A model generated the notes under the pieces. That model made no database searches and had not been told where the DNA came from. It saw only the letters and a list, made by a program, of their open reading frames with translations. DNA of 20,428 nucleotides from a virus: positions 1 to 20,428 of the IMG/VR virus record IMGVR_UViG_3300046459_000567; one strand, written 5' to 3'. Shown here in pieces: positions 6,023-13,461 of the stretch. Each line of letters begins with the position of its first letter. Within the stretch, counting starts at the first letter, position 1. The translations under genes and the position numbers were made by a program.

Positions 6023-6628
6023 ATGCGCAACCTTGCCATGGCGACAGCGTCGTCGCCCACCCCGCCCTACGCACCGGCGGGCAAGGAGTCCCCCGCCGAC
6101 GAGATGATGGAGCGCATCCTCACCGCAAGCCGGGACAAGGTCGTCGAGGCCCTGCCCGAGGCCGTCGACCAGGCCATGCGGAAGGCCCTCCCCGAGCACT
6201 ACACGCCCGAGACCGCCGCCGCGATCGCCGCTGGCATGACGGCCGAACTCAGCCAGCCCGCCCAGCCCGCGCGCTCCCCCGAGGTGACCCGTGCGCTCGC
6301 GCAGCTCGAACTCGACAAGCAGGCCGCGAAGGACGCCGGCCTCTGGGACGCCCAGTACGAGCGGGTCCTGAACACCTTCGGCGAGATGCTCATCGAGGCC
6401 AACGACGTCGATACCGTCCTCGAAGTCATCTTCCAGGCGATGGCCAACCAGATCGCGGCGGAGAACAACCTGCGGTTGGCGCGAGCGAACGCGAGCGCCG
6501 ACGACCAGTTCGACGGACAGATTATTGTCTGGCCCGAGTCCGGACTCGTCCTGGTCCCCCACAGCATGGACGCGCACGAGGTCCTGGACCAGCTCCGCGC
6601 CCACCTCGGCGAGAAGGCGGGCGAGTGA
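6023..6628 (+). CDS. Conserved-looking phage early protein of unknown function
   Basis: A 201-residue soluble protein. ATG 6023 is preferred to ATG 5999 because GAAAGGA (6010-6016) precedes it at normal spacing. The N-terminal 30 residues are low-complexity and Pro/Ala-rich. Residues about 30-165 are predicted to be mostly helical, with an acidic surface and regular leucines, and the C-terminal part has short strands around IIVWPESGLVLVP before a last helix. I recognise no catalytic or DNA-binding motif. It is the first gene of a string of four overlapping genes (6625, 6843 and 7505 starts each overlap the preceding stop), so it probably belongs to an early operon. It could be a structural or adaptor component of replication control; this is not shown. 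Confidence 0.75.
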   Translation: MRNLAMATASSPTPPYAPAGKESPADEMMERILTASRDKVVEALPEAVDQAMRKALPEHYTPETAAAIAAGMTAELSQPAQPARSPEVTRALAQLELDKQAAKDAGLWDAQYERVLNTFGEMLIEANDVDTVLEVIFQAMANQIAAENNLRLARANASADDQFDGQIIVWPESGLVLVPHSMDAHEVLDQLRAHLGEKAGE

Positions 6629-6846
6629 CTGCCCCCGGGAAGACCGCGACGGCCGGAGTTGTCTCCGGCCGTCCGGCCCGCGGCGACCGTCCCGTCCGCT
6701 TCGAGGACCCCGTCCGGAACGCCGCGTACTGGGCTCGCATCGACGCGATCGTCTCGTCGGCGCCGCCGTTCAGCGACCACCAGCGGGCCGTGATCAGGAC
6801 CGCCTTCTCCACCATCACCACCCCGAACAGCCAGGAGGCGGCATGA
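6625..6846 (+). CDS. Small early protein with PVRNAAYWARIDAIV helix
   Basis: A 73-residue protein starting at GTG 6625, overlapping the previous TGA. The first 25 residues are flexible and basic. The core RNAAYWARIDAIVSSAPP followed by SDHQRAVIRTAFST forms two amphipathic helices. Short proteins with this W-A-R-I-D and S-D-x-Q-R pattern recur in Streptomyces phages and plasmids, usually near replication or regulatory genes, without an assigned role as far as I know. It has no Cys, no membrane segment and no enzyme motif. It is coupled on both sides by stop-start overlaps. Confidence 0.7.
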   Translation: MTAPGKTATAGVVSGRPARGDRPVRFEDPVRNAAYWARIDAIVSSAPPFSDHQRAVIRTAFSTITTPNSQEAA

Positions 6847-7508
6847 ACTTCGCCCCGGACACCTTCCGCGCCACGATCCACGGACACATCGAGTCCGGAG
6901 CACTGGCCGCCCACGACGGCCAGACCGTCCTGTCGGTCTGCGACCTCGCGGAACGCCACGGCCGCCACCTCACGGACAGCCAGCAGGCCGTCACCTTCAT
7001 GGGCCTCCCGGAAAAGCTGATCCCCGTTCTCGCCGACCCGCGGGACGGGGACAGTGACTGGTACTTCGTCGGCTCCGTCCTGTTGGCCACCGGTGCGACC
7101 CGGCAGCAGTGGGAGCGGGTCCGTGACGACGAGATCGCCGAAGCCGCAGTAGAGCCGGCCGTACCGCCCCGGGTGGACACGGTCACCGTCTACGGGGCCG
7201 ACGGCACCACCCACACCCTCGACGTCTGCAACTGGCAGATGGCACTCCTGCTCGCCCTCGACGGCCCCTGGGGCGGGGAGTTGATGGCCAACGCTCAGCC
7301 CGCCTTCCGCCGGGTCATGGTCGAGACCGGGCTCGGCGACCAGTTCCAGACCGTGCGGATCGCCGAGGACGGCACCGTGCACGAGACGGGCGAGTCCATG
7401 ACGGACGCCATCCTCGCCGAGGGTCCGCTGCCCTCGGCCGAGGTCGCCCGCGAGCAGATCCGGCGCGGTCCCCTCGGTGCCCTCGACCTGGACGGGGGCC
7501 ACCGGTGA
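6843..7508 (+). CDS. Early phage protein of unknown function
   Basis: A 221-residue soluble protein. ATG 6843 has an excellent ribosome site (GGAGG, 6834-6838) and overlaps the previous TGA (ATGA). The N-terminal half is mixed alpha/beta with many His and Asp residues, a linker rich in Ala/Val/Pro follows (about 105-120), and a second small domain starts at VDTVTVYGADGTTHTLDV. Two halves separated by a linker suggest a two-domain protein, but neither half carries a family motif I can name. Its stop overlaps the GTG of the next gene. Confidence 0.7.
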   Translation: MNFAPDTFRATIHGHIESGALAAHDGQTVLSVCDLAERHGRHLTDSQQAVTFMGLPEKLIPVLADPRDGDSDWYFVGSVLLATGATRQQWERVRDDEIAEAAVEPAVPPRVDTVTVYGADGTTHTLDVCNWQMALLLALDGPWGGELMANAQPAFRRVMVETGLGDQFQTVRIAEDGTVHETGESMTDAILAEGPLPSAEVAREQIRRGPLGALDLDGGHR

Positions 7509-7732
7509 CCCGTACCCCGCCGGACGAGCCCATCGACCTGGTCCCCGAAGACCTGTACATGCAGCGCGCGGCCGAGCACGCCCGGCATGAGCTGATCCTC
7601 GACAACATCCGGATCCACCTCGAAGAACAGCCCAGCCCGGTCACGGTGCTCACCGCCGTCCGCCGGTGGATCAACGACGTCATCGCCGTGGGCGACCAGG
7701 TCGCCAAGACCAAGCGGAACAACTCCGGCTGA
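7505..7732 (+). CDS. Small helical protein of unknown function
   Basis: A 75-residue acidic-to-neutral protein starting at GTG 7505 within the preceding stop. It is predicted almost entirely helical: YMQRAAEHARHELILDNIRIHL, a Pro break, and a second helix VLTAVRRWINDVIAVGDQVAK. There are no cysteines and no membrane segment. It is the last gene of the first early string and is followed after 14 bases by a strong hairpin. The function is unknown. Confidence 0.65.
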   Translation: MTRTPPDEPIDLVPEDLYMQRAAEHARHELILDNIRIHLEEQPSPVTVLTAVRRWINDVIAVGDQVAKTKRNNSG

Positions 7733-7746
7733 CCGGGGTAACGCTG

Positions 7747-7780
7747 GCGGCCCCGGGCCAACCCCCAGGCCCGGGGCCGC
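7747..7780 (+). terminator. Intrinsic terminator or attenuator between early gene strings
   Basis: GCGGCCCCGGGCC (7747-7759) pairs perfectly with 7768-7780 (13 bp, loop of eight). No T-run follows, only TTGCGC, but such GC hairpins stop transcription in Streptomyces. It separates the first early string from the replication genes. Confidence 0.75.
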
Positions 7781-7830
7781 TTGCGCACTCACGAACCTCA
7801 CTGGCCCCGCTCGTAGAAGAGAGCACGTTC

Positions 7831-8139
7831 GTGAACAGCACCACCACCGTCCTCCCGATCTTCGGGGAGGACACCGAGCAGGACGAGGCGCCGATCCAGT
7901 CGCCTCCGTCCGCTCTCGGCATGGCCGCCGCCGCGGCCCGCCTCGTCGCCTACCGCGACACCGTTTCAGGTGAAACACCCGACGAGCCGCGCGCGCTCCT
8001 CGTCGTCGATTGCCCGTTCTGCGGCACCCAGCACGTCCACTCCGCCGGCCTCGCCTCGGCACCGCGCGTCTGCCCCCGACGCTCGCGCTGCATCGGCCTC
8101 CCGACCGGCACGTACTACTTCCCGGAGGTGACCACGTGA
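7831..8139 (+). CDS. Small zinc-ribbon-like protein carrying a parS-like DNA motif
   Basis: A 102-residue protein starting at GTG 7831, shortly after a GAAGAGAG ribosome site. The N-terminal half is acidic and Ala-rich. The C-terminal half has CPFCGTQHVHS and then a CPRRSRC pair, so two Cys pairs could hold one zinc ion, as in small phage zinc ribbons. It overlaps the primase-like gene by four bases and is probably made with it, so a helper role in replication is likely but unproven. Codons 45-49 (GTT TCA GGT GAA ACA) are a run of non-preferred codons in a gene that otherwise uses G/C-ending codons, and they spell a near-perfect parS site. Confidence 0.75.
   Translation: MNSTTTVLPIFGEDTEQDEAPIQSPPSALGMAAAAARLVAYRDTVSGETPDEPRALLVVDCPFCGTQHVHSAGLASAPRVCPRRSRCIGLPTGTYYFPEVTT
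7963..7976. promoter_or_regulatory. parS-like palindrome (candidate ParB binding site)
   Basis: The sequence GTTTCAGGTGAAAC differs by one base (C to G at the seventh position) from the bacterial and Streptomyces parS core GTTTCACGTGAAAC. The six-base arms are intact. It lies inside a coding gene and is made of non-preferred codons. Binding by host ParB is an inference, and the changed base is in the conserved centre. Confidence 0.5.
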
Positions 8140-8996
8140 CCGACGGGATCGCCTACAACAAGCTCGCCGACCGCGTCCGCGACCTCGGTCTTCAGCACCG
8201 GTTCAGCGGCGGCGCACTGCGCGTCCAAGGTGTCTGCCACGACGGGGACTCCCCGGACACCGTTGCCGTTCGGCGCGGCAACAACGGCGGCGTCGTCATC
8301 CACTGCCACAAGTGCGACGGCAACACCGACTTCCTCGCCGCGATCGGCTGGACCGAGGCCGACCTGTTCGACGAGCCGCTGGCCGAACGCCCGCGCGACA
8401 GGCCCGAAGACGACACGTGGATCCCTTGCCAGGACCGCGGCCACAAGCGGGTCGCCCAGTACGTCTACCGCAACGAGAACAAGGCGGTCGTCCACGGCGT
8501 GACCCGCTGCGACAACAAGTGCTTCGCCCAGTGGCGGCCGGACAACGGCACCCGCTCCGGACGCCGTTGGTCCCTCAACGACAAGGAGGGCAACCGGCTC
8601 GTACCCCTCGTCCCCTACCGGCTGCCCGAGTTGCTGGCCGCGAAGGAAGCGGACCGGGTCATCTGGATCGCCGAGGGCGAGAAGGACGTACACGCGCTCG
8701 TCGACCACGGGCTCGTGGCCACCTGCAACGCGGCCGGGTCCGGGAAGTGGGTGGCTGAGCACGCCGCGTACCTCGAAGGCGCGGACGTGACGATCGTCGC
8801 CGACCGCGACCCCAAGGGCCGCGAGCACGCAGAGCTGGTCGTCGCGTCGCTCCGCGGGCTGGCCCGCACGGTGTACGTGGTCCAGGCCCTCACCGGCAAG
8901 GACGCCCACGACCACTTCGCCGCCGGTCACAAGGACTCGGAGTTCAACCAGGTCTGGGCGCCCGTCCCTCACCCTGCCGACCGGGGGCAGGCATGA
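8136..8996 (+). CDS. Toprim-domain DNA primase-like protein
   Basis: A 286-residue protein related to phage primases. The N-terminal part looks like a CHC2-type zinc finger (Cys34-His35, then Cys57 and Cys60 in HCHKC). A second Cys/His group lies around PCQDRGHK and RCDNKC. The Toprim fold follows: IAEGEKD with Glu180, a central ATCNAAGSGKW turn, and the metal-binding pair Asp223/Asp225 in VADRDPKG. It would make RNA primers, or act as the primase half of a primase-helicase together with the next gene. GTG 8136 is well placed after GGAGG (8123-8127) and overlaps the previous stop. No helicase motif is fused to it. The length is shorter than DnaG (about 600), as expected for a phage or plasmid version. 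Confidence 0.85.
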   Translation: MTDGIAYNKLADRVRDLGLQHRFSGGALRVQGVCHDGDSPDTVAVRRGNNGGVVIHCHKCDGNTDFLAAIGWTEADLFDEPLAERPRDRPEDDTWIPCQDRGHKRVAQYVYRNENKAVVHGVTRCDNKCFAQWRPDNGTRSGRRWSLNDKEGNRLVPLVPYRLPELLAAKEADRVIWIAEGEKDVHALVDHGLVATCNAAGSGKWVAEHAAYLEGADVTIVADRDPKGREHAELVVASLRGLARTVYVVQALTGKDAHDHFAAGHKDSEFNQVWAPVPHPADRGQA

Positions 8997-10558
8997 GCGA
9001 AGAGCCGAACTGGGCCGAGGACGTCAAGGAACCCGACTGGTCGTCCGGTGTCCACGCCGAGGACAGCCAGGGGTGGGACGAAGCGGTCCCCCTGGCGCCC
9101 CCGCCGCCGCTGCCGCTCGACTCCGGTCGACTGCGCGGCATCGGGGTCATGGCGCAGGCCGTGTCCACCAGCCTTCAGGTGCCCGTCGATCTGCCGGCCT
9201 GGCTCGGGATGGCCGCCGTCTCCACTGCGATCGGCGGACGCCGGGCCGTGAGCCCGAAGCCGGACTGGACCGAGCCGGTCACCCTGTACACGATGCCGGT
9301 CGCCGCCCCCGGAGAGATGAAGTCGCCAGCCCTGAGCCTGATGGGCAAGCCGATCTACGCGGAGGAGGAACGCCGCAGGGAAGCCGACAAGGTCGCGGTC
9401 GTCCGGGACCGGCGGGACCGGAAGATGACCGAGGCCGCGGTCACCGAGGCCGAGAACCGCGTCATCAAGGCGAAGGACTCCGCCGCCCGCAGCAAGGCGA
9501 AGCAGAACCTGGAAGCTGCCTACTCCGAGCTGGAGGAACTCGGCGACCCCCTCGTGCACACCCAGCTGGTCGCCGACGACACCACGCCCGAGGCTGCCAT
9601 CGACCTGATCGCCGAGCAGGGCGAGCGGCTCGCCGTGCTGTCCACCGAGGGATCGTTCCTCGGCAACGTCGGCGGCCGGTACAGCAAGTCGGCCAACCCC
9701 GAGATCGTCCTCAAGGCGTGGAGCCACGAGACGCACTCCGTCAACCGCAAGAGCGGCCCGCCCGTCCTGCTCAAGCGCCCGAACCTCAGCCTCGGTCTCG
9801 CCGTGCAGCCCGGGTTCCTCACCGGCATGGGAGAGACCGGCGACGTCTTCGAGGCCCGCGGCCTCATGGCCCGGTTCATCTTCGCCATGCCGACCAGCCG
9901 AGTCGGAGAGCGGACCTACGACAGCGATCCGATCCCGGCCGAGGTGACCGCCGCGTACAACGCGGCCGTCGTCCGGATGATGCAGACGATCCACGACGAC
10001 CCCGAGTACCGGGTGATGAGCCTGGACCAGAAGGCGCAGGATCTCTTCCGCTCGTTCTGGGAAGCGCTGGAGCCGCGACACAAGGCGCACGGCGACCTCG
10101 CCGCGGTGGAGGGCTGGGCGAAGAAGCTGCCCGGTCAGGTTCTGCGGATCGCCGCGGTGCTCGCGCTGTACGAGGAGCCGACCACGCTGACCGTGAGCGG
10201 CGAGGTGATGGACGACGCGATCTCCCTCGTGCCGTACCTGATCCAGCACGCGCGTCTGGTCGCTGACCTCATGTCGGAGGAGCGGCAGTCCAAGCTCGGT
10301 CCCGCGCGCGCCGTCCTGGACTGGGTGCGCCGTGCCGAGCAGCGGGGTCGGTTCGCTGCGAAGGACGTGGAGAAGGCCGTGCGGGGCCAGAAGTGGTGCA
10401 CGGCCATGGAGGACGTGGACGCCGCTATCGGCGTGCTGGAGCACGCCGGGTGGGTCCGGAGGATCGACCCTCCGCCGCGCGAGGACGGGGCTCGCGGCCG
10501 GCCGCCGAAGTCTCGTTTTGTCGCGCACCCGGAGACGTTCAAGGCGAAGGCCGGGTGA
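8993..10558 (+). CDS. DUF3987-type replication protein (degenerate P-loop)
   Basis: A 521-residue protein that resembles the DUF3987/YfjI family, often found beside primases in phages and mobile elements and probably acting as a helicase-like partner. Residues about 45-120 form the conserved head, with a degenerate Walker A, GEMKSP, at 107-112 where ATPases have GxxxxGKS/T. A long charged coiled-coil segment follows (about 123-186), then a core with TEGSFLGNVGGRY and a FEARGLMARFIFAMP stretch. The C-terminal 130 residues look like a winged-helix unit. ATG 8993 overlaps the primase-like stop (ATGA), so the two proteins are made together. No separate RecA-like replicative helicase or polymerase is seen in the window. 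Confidence 0.8.
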   Translation: MSEEPNWAEDVKEPDWSSGVHAEDSQGWDEAVPLAPPPPLPLDSGRLRGIGVMAQAVSTSLQVPVDLPAWLGMAAVSTAIGGRRAVSPKPDWTEPVTLYTMPVAAPGEMKSPALSLMGKPIYAEEERRREADKVAVVRDRRDRKMTEAAVTEAENRVIKAKDSAARSKAKQNLEAAYSELEELGDPLVHTQLVADDTTPEAAIDLIAEQGERLAVLSTEGSFLGNVGGRYSKSANPEIVLKAWSHETHSVNRKSGPPVLLKRPNLSLGLAVQPGFLTGMGETGDVFEARGLMARFIFAMPTSRVGERTYDSDPIPAEVTAAYNAAVVRMMQTIHDDPEYRVMSLDQKAQDLFRSFWEALEPRHKAHGDLAAVEGWAKKLPGQVLRIAAVLALYEEPTTLTVSGEVMDDAISLVPYLIQHARLVADLMSEERQSKLGPARAVLDWVRRAEQRGRFAAKDVEKAVRGQKWCTAMEDVDAAIGVLEHAGWVRRIDPPPREDGARGRPPKSRFVAHPETFKAKAG

Positions 10559-10604
10559 GTTCTTTCCATTAATTCCATGCCCGAGGGGAGGCCGAGGACT
10601 GCCC

Positions 10605-10667
10605 TTGATTACTTACAGGTCTCCCCGTAAGCCAATTTAAAGAGTAATTATTACTCTCTGTAATCAA
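10605..10667. other. AT-rich nested palindromes, candidate replication origin
   Basis: Within the gap after the DUF3987 gene (10559-10791, no convincing gene), GC content drops sharply. TTGATTAC (10605-10612) and GTAATCAA (10660-10667) form an outer 8-bp dyad. Inside are CTTAC/GTAAG arms (10612-10616, 10627-10631) and a perfect 17-bp palindrome, AGAGTAATTATTACTCT (10641-10657), next to AATTTAAA. The motif TTAC/GTAA occurs six times. Location beside primase-like, DUF3987 and SSB genes favours an origin; a strong operator or promoter region is the alternative. Confidence 0.5.
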
Positions 10668-10791
10668 TGAGGGGAGAGGTCATGCGCGGACCGTGAGCAA
10701 CAGGCCACCTCGCCACCCGATCCCCACCCCTGCACGGCATGGAAAAAAGGGAAACAACCCGCACCCGTGCCGCCGCACCCCAAGGAGAGAC

Positions 10792-11433
10792 ATGGCAACC
10801 CAGCCCACGCCGGACAGCACGTCCATCGAGACAGCCACCGTCCAGATCCGCACCCTGAACGTCGGCTCCAAGCAGATGACCCAGGGCATCTTCCGCCAGC
10901 TCATCGAGCAGCCGGCCATCGACAACACCGGACACGTCCAGGGCACCCCGTGGGGAATCGTCAACTACCACCCCGACCGATGCGACGACGCCAAGGAGCA
11001 CCTGCACGTCGTGTGGCAGCTCGGCGACCAGCTGCGCCGCGGGTTCGTCCTGGCCCCGTAGCACGCGTACCTCCGGCATCCGCTGGTGGCCGAGTACGTG
11101 ACGGCCCGCATCCACGAAGGCGCCCGGCGGGATACGCCCCGCGCGGAGCACGGAGATCTCAAGGTCCACCGCTCGGTCACCACCCGAGAGATCGGAGCGA
11201 CCGTCTACGTCCAAGGCGTCCGGTTCGCTGGCACGGTGGGGCCCTTGGCCCTGTCCGTCTTCGATCGGACCGGCTACGACGAGCAGGCCGAGCGCCTTCC
11301 GGCCGACTTCGCGGACGCCTATCAGCGCCCCCTCCGCAGCTCGGCCGAGGTCGCCGAGCTGCTGCCCGTCGAGGCGTACAGGGCGGCCTGGCGCGAACTG
11401 TCTGCCCTGCCCCAGCTGTTCATCGGCCGCTGA
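10792..11433 (+). pseudogene. Unknown early gene interrupted by an in-frame TAG
   Basis: From ATG 10792 (ribosome site AAGGAGAGA, 10782-10790) one reading frame runs to 11433, except for a TAG at codon 90 (11059-11061). The upstream 89 residues include SKQMTQGIFRQL, GTPWGIVNYHP and EHLHVVWQLGDQLRRGFVLAP. The downstream 123 residues continue in the same frame with no ribosome site before any start codon (first candidate GTG 11086). The simplest reading is a nonsense change in a 213-residue gene; TGG to TAG would restore Trp. Amber readthrough or a truncated but working 89-residue protein remain possible. The protein looks soluble and I do not recognise the family. An upstream in-frame GTG at 10693 is less likely as the start. 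Confidence 0.6.
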
Positions 11434-11467
11434 CCGGCAGCCAGCCAACAACCGAAGGAGAACCACC

Positions 11468-11866
11468 ATGCACCGCACCACCATCACCGACGTCGACGAC
11501 TTCACCGCAGCTCGCATCACCGGCCTCTGGAACGCCGTCGCCCCCAGCATGATCGAAGGCCTCGCCGAAGACCTCCACTACTTCGCCGAGGACCCCACCT
11601 TCAACGCCGGGGAACGGACGGCCCTCACCACCCTGGAGGCCAGCCTGCGCCGACTCGACAGCGGCGAACTCCACGGCAACCCGGTCGTGTTCCGCGACGT
11701 AGTCCAGGGCTGGCTCGCCTACTTCTTCCGCAGCGCAGAGACCCCGGTCGGCATGCCCCTCGGCCCGGTCTACCGGCTCGCCGCCGAACTGGATGACCTC
11801 GCGCAGGCGTTCCAGCGGGAGCAGTTCCTCAACACCGACCCGTGGCAGAGCAGCACTTCGGCCTAA
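11468..11866 (+). CDS. Helical early protein of unknown function
   Basis: A 132-residue acidic protein. ATG 11468 follows AAGGAGA (11455-11461). It is predicted mostly helical with two or three long amphipathic helices (about residues 10-45, 50-66 and 75-88) and a final helix near [15 protein letters not shown]. It has no Cys, no membrane segment and no catalytic motif. It lies between the broken gene and SSB and is followed by a hairpin, so it may be the end of a short transcription unit. I do not assign a function. Confidence 0.7.
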   Translation: MHRTTITDVDDFTAARITGLWNAVAPSMIEGLAEDLHYFAEDPTFNAGERTALTTLEASLRRLDSGELHGNPVVFRDVVQGWLAYFFRSAETPVGMPLGPVYRLAAELDDLAQAFQREQFLNTDPWQSSTSA

Positions 11867-11879
11867 CCCGCACGCAATC

Positions 11880-11908
11880 GGCCGGGCCCGCGGATATCGG
11901 GCCCGGCC
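11880..11908 (+). terminator. GC hairpin before ssb, terminator or attenuator
   Basis: GGCCGGGCCCG (11880-11890) pairs perfectly with 11898-11908 (11 bp, loop CGGATAT). No T-run follows. It would trim or reduce readthrough into the SSB gene. Confidence 0.6.
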
Positions 11909-11969
11909 TCCCACCCAGCATCCCGCAACCGGTGGTCACCGCGACCACCACTCCCGAAGGAGCCCCGCC

Positions 11970-12446
11970 ATGGCAGGCGAGACCGTCATCACCGTCGTCG
12001 GCAATCTGGTCGACGACCCCGAACTCCGCTTCACCCAGGCCGGCGCCGCCGTCGCCAAGTTCCGCATCGCCTCCACCCCGCGCGTCTTCAACCGCGAGGC
12101 CAACGAGTGGAAGGACGGCGACGCCCTGTTCCTCACCTGCTCGGTGTGGCGGCAGGCCGCCGAGAACGTCGCCGAGTCCCTCGCTAAGGGCGTGCGCGTC
12201 ATCGTCCAGGGTCGGCTGAAGCAGCGGTCTTACGAGGACGGCCAGGGCGTGAAGCGGACCGTGTACGAGCTCGACGTCGACGAGGTCGGCCCGACCCTCG
12301 CCCGCGCCACCGCCAAGGTCACCAAGAACCCGGCGGGCGGCGTGTCCGGATCCGGACACGGTGGCGGCCAGCAGCAGGGCGGCGGCTGGGGCAACCAGCA
12401 GCCCGCCGCGCAGAGCGCAGGACACAGCGACGAGCCCCCGTTCTGA
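11970..12446 (+). CDS. ssb: Single-stranded DNA-binding protein
   Basis: A 158-residue SSB. The OB-fold occupies about residues 1-112: [65 protein letters not shown] and a [13 protein letters not shown] strand. A Gly/Gln-rich flexible tail follows, ending in the acidic tip DEPPF, which recruits replication and repair partners in bacterial SSBs. ATG 11970 follows AAGGAG (11958-11963). It would coat exposed single strands during phage replication and protect them from nucleases. The length is slightly under that of Streptomyces SSBs (about 180-200). Its place after the primase-like and DUF3987 genes completes a small replication set. Confidence 0.95.
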   Translation: MAGETVITVVGNLVDDPELRFTQAGAAVAKFRIASTPRVFNREANEWKDGDALFLTCSVWRQAAENVAESLAKGVRVIVQGRLKQRSYEDGQGVKRTVYELDVDEVGPTLARATAKVTKNPAGGVSGSGHGGGQQQGGGWGNQQPAAQSAGHSDEPPF

Positions 12447-12476
12447 TCAGCGACCAGCCAGAGAAGGGAGGCCGAC

Positions 12477-13115
12477 GTGACCCTCAACGACCAAGCCGTG
12501 AACGCCTGCGGGCTGTGCGAGGGCGAGGCCGACGGCCGGTACCTGTGCGAGCGGGACGCGGTCACCCTCGTCCGGCGCCTCGCCCAACTGCCCGACCTCG
12601 ACGCCGAGCTGACCATGCATCTGGTGCCCGCGCGTTCCGGGTTCGGCGAGTTGGTCGCCACGCGGTCGGCCGCTGGCCCGCGGTCGCCGATCAACGAGGC
12701 GGTGTTCGACGAGATCCACGGCAACCGGGCGGGCGAGGTCGTGCACTCCTGGCGGGTGGACGTCCAGCGGGAGCGGTGGCCGCAGCACGCGGCGCCGCCC
12801 CCGGCCGGGCTGGCCGCGGACTGCCGGTGGCTGTCGATGGAGCTGGAGTGGATCGTCGTCCACTACCCGGCGGCCGGCGACCTGGCGCGCGAGGTCCGCG
12901 AGTTGGAGGCCCAGCTGCGGTCGCTCGTCGGGGATCCGCTGCCGCGTCGTCAGCGGCTCGGGTTGTGCATCGCGGCGGTGGACGGGGCGGTGTGCGGTGC
13001 GGTGCTGTCCCGGCTGCCGGGTGAGGTGGTGCGGTGCCGGTGGTGCGGGGCGTCGTACCGGACGGAGCAGGAGTTGCTGCTGCTCGCGCACTTCCAGCCG
13101 AAGGAGAACGCGTGA
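12477..13115 (+). CDS. Zinc-ribbon protein of unknown function
   Basis: A 212-residue protein. GTG 12477 follows AAGGGAGG. It has two Cys clusters: CGLCEG with a later YLCERDA at the N-terminus (about 11-29), and LC...VC followed by RCRWCGASY near the C-terminus. The middle 130 residues look helical and Trp-containing (LAADCRWLSMELEWIVVHYP). This two-ended Cys pattern is found in actinomycete mobile-element proteins of unknown role and may bind DNA or RNA. Its last codons overlap the -35 of the promoter for the small HTH gene that follows. No enzyme motif is visible. Confidence 0.75.
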   Translation: MTLNDQAVNACGLCEGEADGRYLCERDAVTLVRRLAQLPDLDAELTMHLVPARSGFGELVATRSAAGPRSPINEAVFDEIHGNRAGEVVHSWRVDVQRERWPQHAAPPPAGLAADCRWLSMELEWIVVHYPAAGDLAREVRELEAQLRSLVGDPLPRRQRLGLCIAAVDGAVCGAVLSRLPGEVVRCRWCGASYRTEQELLLLAHFQPKENA

Positions 13116-13140
13116 CTATAACGGCCCCCCGTGATAGTCT
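13112..13140 (+). promoter_or_regulatory. Promoter with 26-bp dyad operator ahead of a small HTH gene
   Basis: GTGACT (13112-13117) and TAGTCT (13135-13140) are 17 bases apart, and the -10 ends seven bases before GTG 13148. An inverted repeat overlies both boxes: arm 13114-13124 (GACTATAACGG) pairs with 13129-13139 (CCGTGATAGTC), 10 of 11 positions, with loop CCCC. A repressor bound there would block the promoter. Confidence 0.65.
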
Positions 13141-13147
13141 CTCCGTT

Positions 13148-13360
13148 GTGACCGAGGAACCCTGGCGGGTCCGGTTCAGGCGTGAGGAAGAGCTGGTGGA
13201 ACAGCTCCAATCGCAACTGTCCGGAGCGCTCGAACGGCGCGGCAAGGCGCTCGCCGACGGCAAGGCCGAACTCGGCAGCGCCTACAAGGTCGCGAAGGAC
13301 GTCGGACGGAGTTACACCTCCGTCAACGACGCGATCAAGAAGTACTCGACAACCGAATAG
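13148..13360 (+). CDS. Small helix-turn-helix protein, probably autoregulated
   Basis: A 70-residue protein. The first 40 residues form a charged helix rich in Glu, Arg and Gln (VRFRREEELVEQLQSQLSGAL). The C-terminal part KVAKDVGRSYTSVNDAIKKY has the pattern of a homeodomain-like helix-turn-helix (helix, glycine turn, recognition helix). GTG 13148 is chosen over the in-frame GTG 13112 because a -10 element ends seven bases ahead and no ribosome site is present, as in leaderless messages. The upstream GTG would also put the dyad operator inside the coding region. The 26-bp dyad over the promoter makes autoregulation likely. It could set timing between the replication genes and the SpdB/TraB-like block downstream. 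Confidence 0.75.
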   Translation: MTEEPWRVRFRREEELVEQLQSQLSGALERRGKALADGKAELGSAYKVAKDVGRSYTSVNDAIKKYSTTE

Positions 13361-13461
13361 AAGCGGGGCCGGACGACAGCTCCCGGGTGGTGGAACACCC
13401 GAGGCGCGCGCGTCGCCCGACCCCAGACCAGAACCCCCTGACTCAACCAGGAGGACCGGCC

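Noticed and set aside
8969-10528. Long leftward open frame opposite the DUF3987 gene
   Set aside because: It is antisense to a gene with family motifs and good start context, and its own sequence has no recognisable domain.
10682-10696. Four-codon minigene ATG CGC GGA CCG TGA with a ribosome-like site
   Set aside because: It could be a leader peptide, but four codons are too few to support without expression data.
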